In this document: positions 61,238-64,000 of the stretch, one piece after another | Position numbering within the stretch: position 1 is the stretch's first letter | Layout of the letters: each line of letters starts with the position of its first letter | Origin: Clostridia bacterium | GTDB taxonomy: Bacteria; Bacillota; Clostridia; Oscillospirales; Acutalibacteraceae | DNA length: 64,000 bases | Assembly (NCBI GenBank): GCA_017513195.1 | Contig: JAFXGM010000038.1 | Span: 43,400-107,399, forward strand | Direction: 5' to 3' | The notes under the pieces: generated by a model | The model's database searches: none | The model's input: the letters and a program-made list of their open reading frames with translations, nothing else | What the model was told of the DNA's origin: nothing | Translations under genes and position numbers: made by a program

Positions 61238-62146
61238 ATGTGGATATTTTTTACTTTAGCCACCACGTTAATTTGGGGCTTGGCAGAATTATTTTATAAA
61301 AAAGGCTCTCATGACAATGAAAAATACAGCCATTTAAAGGTTTGTATTTTCGTTGGTTTGGTTATGGGCCTACACGCTGTATTTACCTTGTGCACACAAG
61401 ATGTTGGATTTAAACTGACACATATAATTGATTATTTGCCGGTATCTCTTTGCTATATAGGATCTATGGCGTTATCTTTCTTTGGAATTCGCTTTTTAGA
61501 GGAGTCTATCTCCGACCCTATCGAAAACACCTCTGGCGCAATCTGCTCTATTTTGTGCTTACTGTTTTTAAGACAAAGCATATCTATTTATGCGTGGATT
61601 GCAATAGCCATTATTGTTATCGGTATCTTGGGTGTAGGCTTTTTAGAGAAAAAAGAAGGCCGTCGCGCAAGCAAATATGGTAAAAGGTTGGCAATTGTTG
61701 CATTTATAATGCCTTTTGGTTACGCAATAATCGACGCTATAGGCAGTTTCTTGGACGTATACTACCTAGACACAGAAATCACACCTCTTAGATTTGTTAA
61801 TGAAGAAAACATAGAGTTGGTTGCAAATACTGCCTATGAATTAACCTTTGCTTTGGTTGCACTTGTTTTGTTTGTTTTTATGAAAATAAAAAAGGTAAAA
61901 TTCGAGTTAACAAAGCAAAAAGACAAGATGTTAGCTGCGGTTTGCGAAACAGCAGGTCAGCTTACATACGTATATGCAATGAGCGGCAATGGCGCAATAG
62001 CCGCGCCGATAATTTCCTCTGTTTGTGTGGTATCATTGCTTTTATCAAGAATATTCTTAAAAGAAAAGTTGTCCGCAAAACAGTATTTGTTTATTACAAT
62101 TATTATCGTGGGCATACTTATGCTGGCTGTTATTGAAGGCGAATAG
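61238..62146 (+). CDS. EamA-like DMT-superfamily transporter
   Basis: The 302-residue protein has ten hydrophobic helices in two halves. It begins MWIFFTLATTLIWGLAELFYKKG, then has ENTSGAICSILCLLFL around residue 105 and a second half ending LFITIIIVGILMLAV. It is related to nucleotide-sugar/drug transporters; substrate not predictable. ATG follows GGAGATG. It is 122 bases after parB, and that gap holds a 25-codon basic ORF of doubtful status. Confidence 0.8.
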   Translation: MWIFFTLATTLIWGLAELFYKKGSHDNEKYSHLKVCIFVGLVMGLHAVFTLCTQDVGFKLTHIIDYLPVSLCYIGSMALSFFGIRFLEESISDPIENTSGAICSILCLLFLRQSISIYAWIAIAIIVIGILGVGFLEKKEGRRASKYGKRLAIVAFIMPFGYAIIDAIGSFLDVYYLDTEITPLRFVNEENIELVANTAYELTFALVALVLFVFMKIKKVKFELTKQKDKMLAAVCETAGQLTYVYAMSGNGAIAAPIISSVCVVSLLLSRIFLKEKLSAKQYLFITIIIVGILMLAVIEGE

Positions 62147-62180
62147 AAAAAACTATTGCATTTAGTGCATTAAAGTGATA

Positions 62181-62218
62181 AAATAACCATTGTCTTTACA
62201 ATGGTTATTTTTTATTTT
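62181..62218 (+). terminator. Terminator after the EamA gene
   Basis: AAATAACCATTG-tcttta-CAATGGTTATTTTTTATTTT, a 12-bp stem with T6. Confidence 0.85.
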
Positions 62219-62230
62219 AGGAGTTTTTAT

Positions 62231-63655
62231 ATGTCGACACAAACAAAAAAAGGCGGCTTTAGCGGCAGTATAGGCTTTGTTCTTGCGGCTGCCGGCAGTG
62301 CGGTAGGTCTTGGAAATCTTTGGCGTTTTCCAACCCTTGCCAACAAATACGGCGGAGGATTATTTTTAATAGTATATTTAATACTGGTTTTAACCTTTGG
62401 CTTTTCGTTGCTTATTACCGATATTACTATTGGTCGAAAAACCGGAAAAAGCTCGCTCGAGGCATTTAAGGCGGTTCACCCAAAATGGGGATTTTTAGGC
62501 AAGCTTACCTTTTTGGTGCCTTCGATTATAGTTACATATTATGTGGTTATTGGTGGCTGGATACTTAAATATATGGTGTCATCGGTTACCGAGTTTAAGG
62601 CTACTGCCGGGGCGGGATATTTTGATTCCTTTGTTTCCGATAAAGATTCTCCTATGATATTCTGGATGCTAATATATCTTGCTATAACGGCATTTATTGT
62701 TTATTGTGGCGTAGAAAAGGGAATAGAAAAGTTTTCCAAATACATTATGCCGGCACTTTTGATACTTATTATTGGAATAGCGGTATTTGTGCTGTTTTCT
62801 AAAAATGATGCAACCGGCAAAACCGGCTTTGAGGGCTTTATAGGCTATATAAAACCAAACTTAAACGATCTTAAGACAGACGGTAGTATAGATATTTCAA
62901 AGGTTATGAACCTTTTGCTTGATGCTATGAGTCAGCTGTTCTTCTCGTTGTCTGTAGCGATGGGTATTATGATTACTTACGGTTCTTATGTAAAAAAAGA
63001 TATCAATCTCAACAAGTCGGTAAAGCAGATAGAAATATTTGATACAATAGTAGCTTTTTTAGCAGGTATGATAGTAATTCCTGCGGTATATACCTTTGCT
63101 TCTCTTGGCAATATTGCAAAGCCGGGCCCGGGCGTAATATTCGACGTATTACCAAAGGTGTTTGCGTCTATGGGCGTAGCGGGTAGATTTATCGGCCCCA
63201 TATTCTTTGTCATGGTTGCGTTTGCCGCGCTTACTTCAAGCGTATCTATTATGGAGGCAATTGTTGGTGCCTGCAGCGAAACCTTTAAAACAAGCCGTAA
63301 AAAGATTAGCCTTATCATAGCCGGTATTGCGGCGGTGGCAGCTGTGGTCGTGTGCTTGGGTTATAGTTCGTTAAGCTTTGGTGTTACATTGCCAACTGGC
63401 GCCCAAAATCAGAATCTGCTTGACATTCTCGACTACGTAAGCAATAACCTTCTTATGCCTATTATATCTTTGCTAACATGTATTGTTATTGGTTGGGTTG
63501 TAAAACCAAAATGGATCGTAGAGGAAATAGAAAGCAGCGGTCACAAATTTAAAATGCGCACGTTCTATACCATTATGATAAGATACGTAGCGCCCATAAT
63601 GATGGTGTTATTATTGCTACAATCATTAGGCGTATTTAAATTTTTAAGCAAGTAA
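62231..63655 (+). CDS. Sodium:neurotransmitter symporter (NSS) family protein
   Basis: ATG 62231 follows AGGAG, giving 474 residues. The sodium/substrate core of helix 1 reads GSAVGLGNLWRFPTLANKYG. Eleven or twelve helices follow, consistent with bacterial LeuT-type carriers. It imports amino acids or related compounds with sodium. It is followed by a terminator and the rRNA-type promoter. Substrate is not predictable. Confidence 0.93.
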   Translation: MSTQTKKGGFSGSIGFVLAAAGSAVGLGNLWRFPTLANKYGGGLFLIVYLILVLTFGFSLLITDITIGRKTGKSSLEAFKAVHPKWGFLGKLTFLVPSIIVTYYVVIGGWILKYMVSSVTEFKATAGAGYFDSFVSDKDSPMIFWMLIYLAITAFIVYCGVEKGIEKFSKYIMPALLILIIGIAVFVLFSKNDATGKTGFEGFIGYIKPNLNDLKTDGSIDISKVMNLLLDAMSQLFFSLSVAMGIMITYGSYVKKDINLNKSVKQIEIFDTIVAFLAGMIVIPAVYTFASLGNIAKPGPGVIFDVLPKVFASMGVAGRFIGPIFFVMVAFAALTSSVSIMEAIVGACSETFKTSRKKISLIIAGIAAVAAVVVCLGYSSLSFGVTLPTGAQNQNLLDILDYVSNNLLMPIISLLTCIVIGWVVKPKWIVEEIESSGHKFKMRTFYTIMIRYVAPIMMVLLLLQSLGVFKFLSK

Positions 63656-63657
63656 TA

Positions 63658-63696
63658 AAAAGTGGATAATTTCGTGCGAAGTTATCCACTTTTTTC
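63658..63696 (+). terminator. Terminator of the NSS transporter gene
   Basis: AAAAAGTGGATAA-tttcgtgcgaag-TTATCCACTTTTTT, a 12-bp stem with T6. Confidence 0.92.
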
Positions 63697-63739
63697 TTGT
63701 GTAATTGTGCTTAATAATCGCCAAAAAACACAATATATA

Positions 63740-63828
63740 GTGCAAAAAAATGCTGCGAAAAAAAGTTTAAAAAAAGTTTTAAAAAAATGAAAAAAAGTGT
63801 TGACAAACCGGTTTTGGTATGGTAATAT
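63740..63828 (+). promoter_or_regulatory. rRNA-operon-type promoter with UP-like A-tracts
   Basis: TTGACA (63800-63805), 17 bases, TAATAT (63823-63828). Upstream, about 63744-63797 is a run of A-tracts (AAAAAAA, AAAAAAA, AAAAAAA, AAAAAA) spaced by short T-rich or GC-containing breaks, consistent with an UP element. Very strong promoter expected. Confidence 0.75.
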
Positions 63829-63834
63829 AATCGG

Positions 63835-64000
63835 GCACCTTTGAGAGAGGGTGCGTTTAGAGTGCCCAAAAGGGTGCAAACGAACCTTGAAAATTAAACA
63901 ACGACAAGATAATAAGGACCCGACAATTCTAAAGAGAAATCTGAAAGAAATCAAGGACAATTATTAATGCGTCAGCATTAAGTAAATGAGTCGAAAGAAC
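63835..64000 (+). other. Probable rRNA operon leader (16S gene expected just outside the window)
   Basis: From the expected start at about 63835 the leader has GGGCAC (63833-63838) pairing with GTGCCC (63862-63867). Then comes CCTTGAAAATTAAACAACG (63885-63903), which resembles the boxA/pre-16S sequence of Firmicutes. No ORF is present. The window ends before a 16S start motif, so the identity is inferred from layout. Confidence 0.7.

Noticed and set aside
63661-63690. TTATCCACT/AGTGGATAA near-DnaA boxes
   Set aside because: They are the two arms of a terminator stem and miss the last consensus base.
1-64000. CRISPR arrays, prophage or complete insertion sequences
   Set aside because: I saw no regularly spaced direct repeats, no transposase and no phage structural genes.

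Overview
The window looks like the replication-origin region of a spore-forming, anaerobic Gram-positive bacterium of the class Clostridia, probably an Oscillospirales/Ruminococcaceae-type gut organism. I infer this from glycyl-radical pyruvate formate-lyase, SpoVT, SpoVAE, a SpoVB-like flippase, CotH, the gene block dnaA-dnaN-yaaA-recF-remB-gyrB-gyrA, two perfect Firmicutes-type parS sites and AT-leaning codon use. No species can be named from the sequence alone.

Layout: 1-7.9 kb carries the 3' end of pflB with pflA, a lipoprotein, a DUF559 gene flanked by inverted repeats, a small RNA unit, the rsmE-rsmF rRNA methyltransferase operon and a CotH lipoprotein. From 7.9 to 14.5 kb there is a YitT/dehydrogenase/MmgE-PrpD operon with a divergent LysR regulator, a drug/metabolite transporter and nadE-luxS. 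Between 14.5 and 15.4 kb lies about 900 bases without a gene. It holds a roughly 410-nt candidate structured RNA on the minus strand with its own promoter and terminator, plus a possible short plus-strand transcript. From 15.4 to 19.8 kb there is a very large secreted nuclease, a 50-residue protein and a lipoprotein.

From 19.9 to 28 kb are a glycerol-3-phosphate-type oxidase operon (two FAD proteins, DUF1667, HAD phosphatase) with a divergent DeoR regulator, a Gfo/Idh/MocA dehydrogenase with a divergent AraC regulator, and an alkaline phosphatase lipoprotein. The 28.2-32.3 kb segment is an AT-rich restriction-modification-like island (HTH regulator, two DNA methyltransferases, HNH protein). 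From 32.4 to 38.4 kb are spoVT, acpP, nagA with a kinase, a QueG-like protein, tadA and a CPBP protease.

From 38.5 to 47.3 kb the origin block runs on the minus strand; the dnaN-dnaA and dnaA-trmO gaps carry DnaA-box-like sites. Right of dnaA the genes mostly run on the plus strand (DUF5058 pair plus M20 peptidase, tRNA-Pro, phosphoesterase, birA-bioY, rarA, two PH-domain proteins, spoVAE, parA-parB, two transporters). This is as expected for genes co-oriented with forks leaving an origin near 45.7-47.3 kb. The window ends in a strong promoter and leader that look like the start of an rRNA operon.

The most interesting items are the two minus-strand RNA units (14645-15058 and 3594-3738), each with a good sigma-A-type promoter, extensive complementary segments and an intrinsic terminator, neither of which I can assign to a family. 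All coordinates and motifs were read by eye; no database search or folding program was run.
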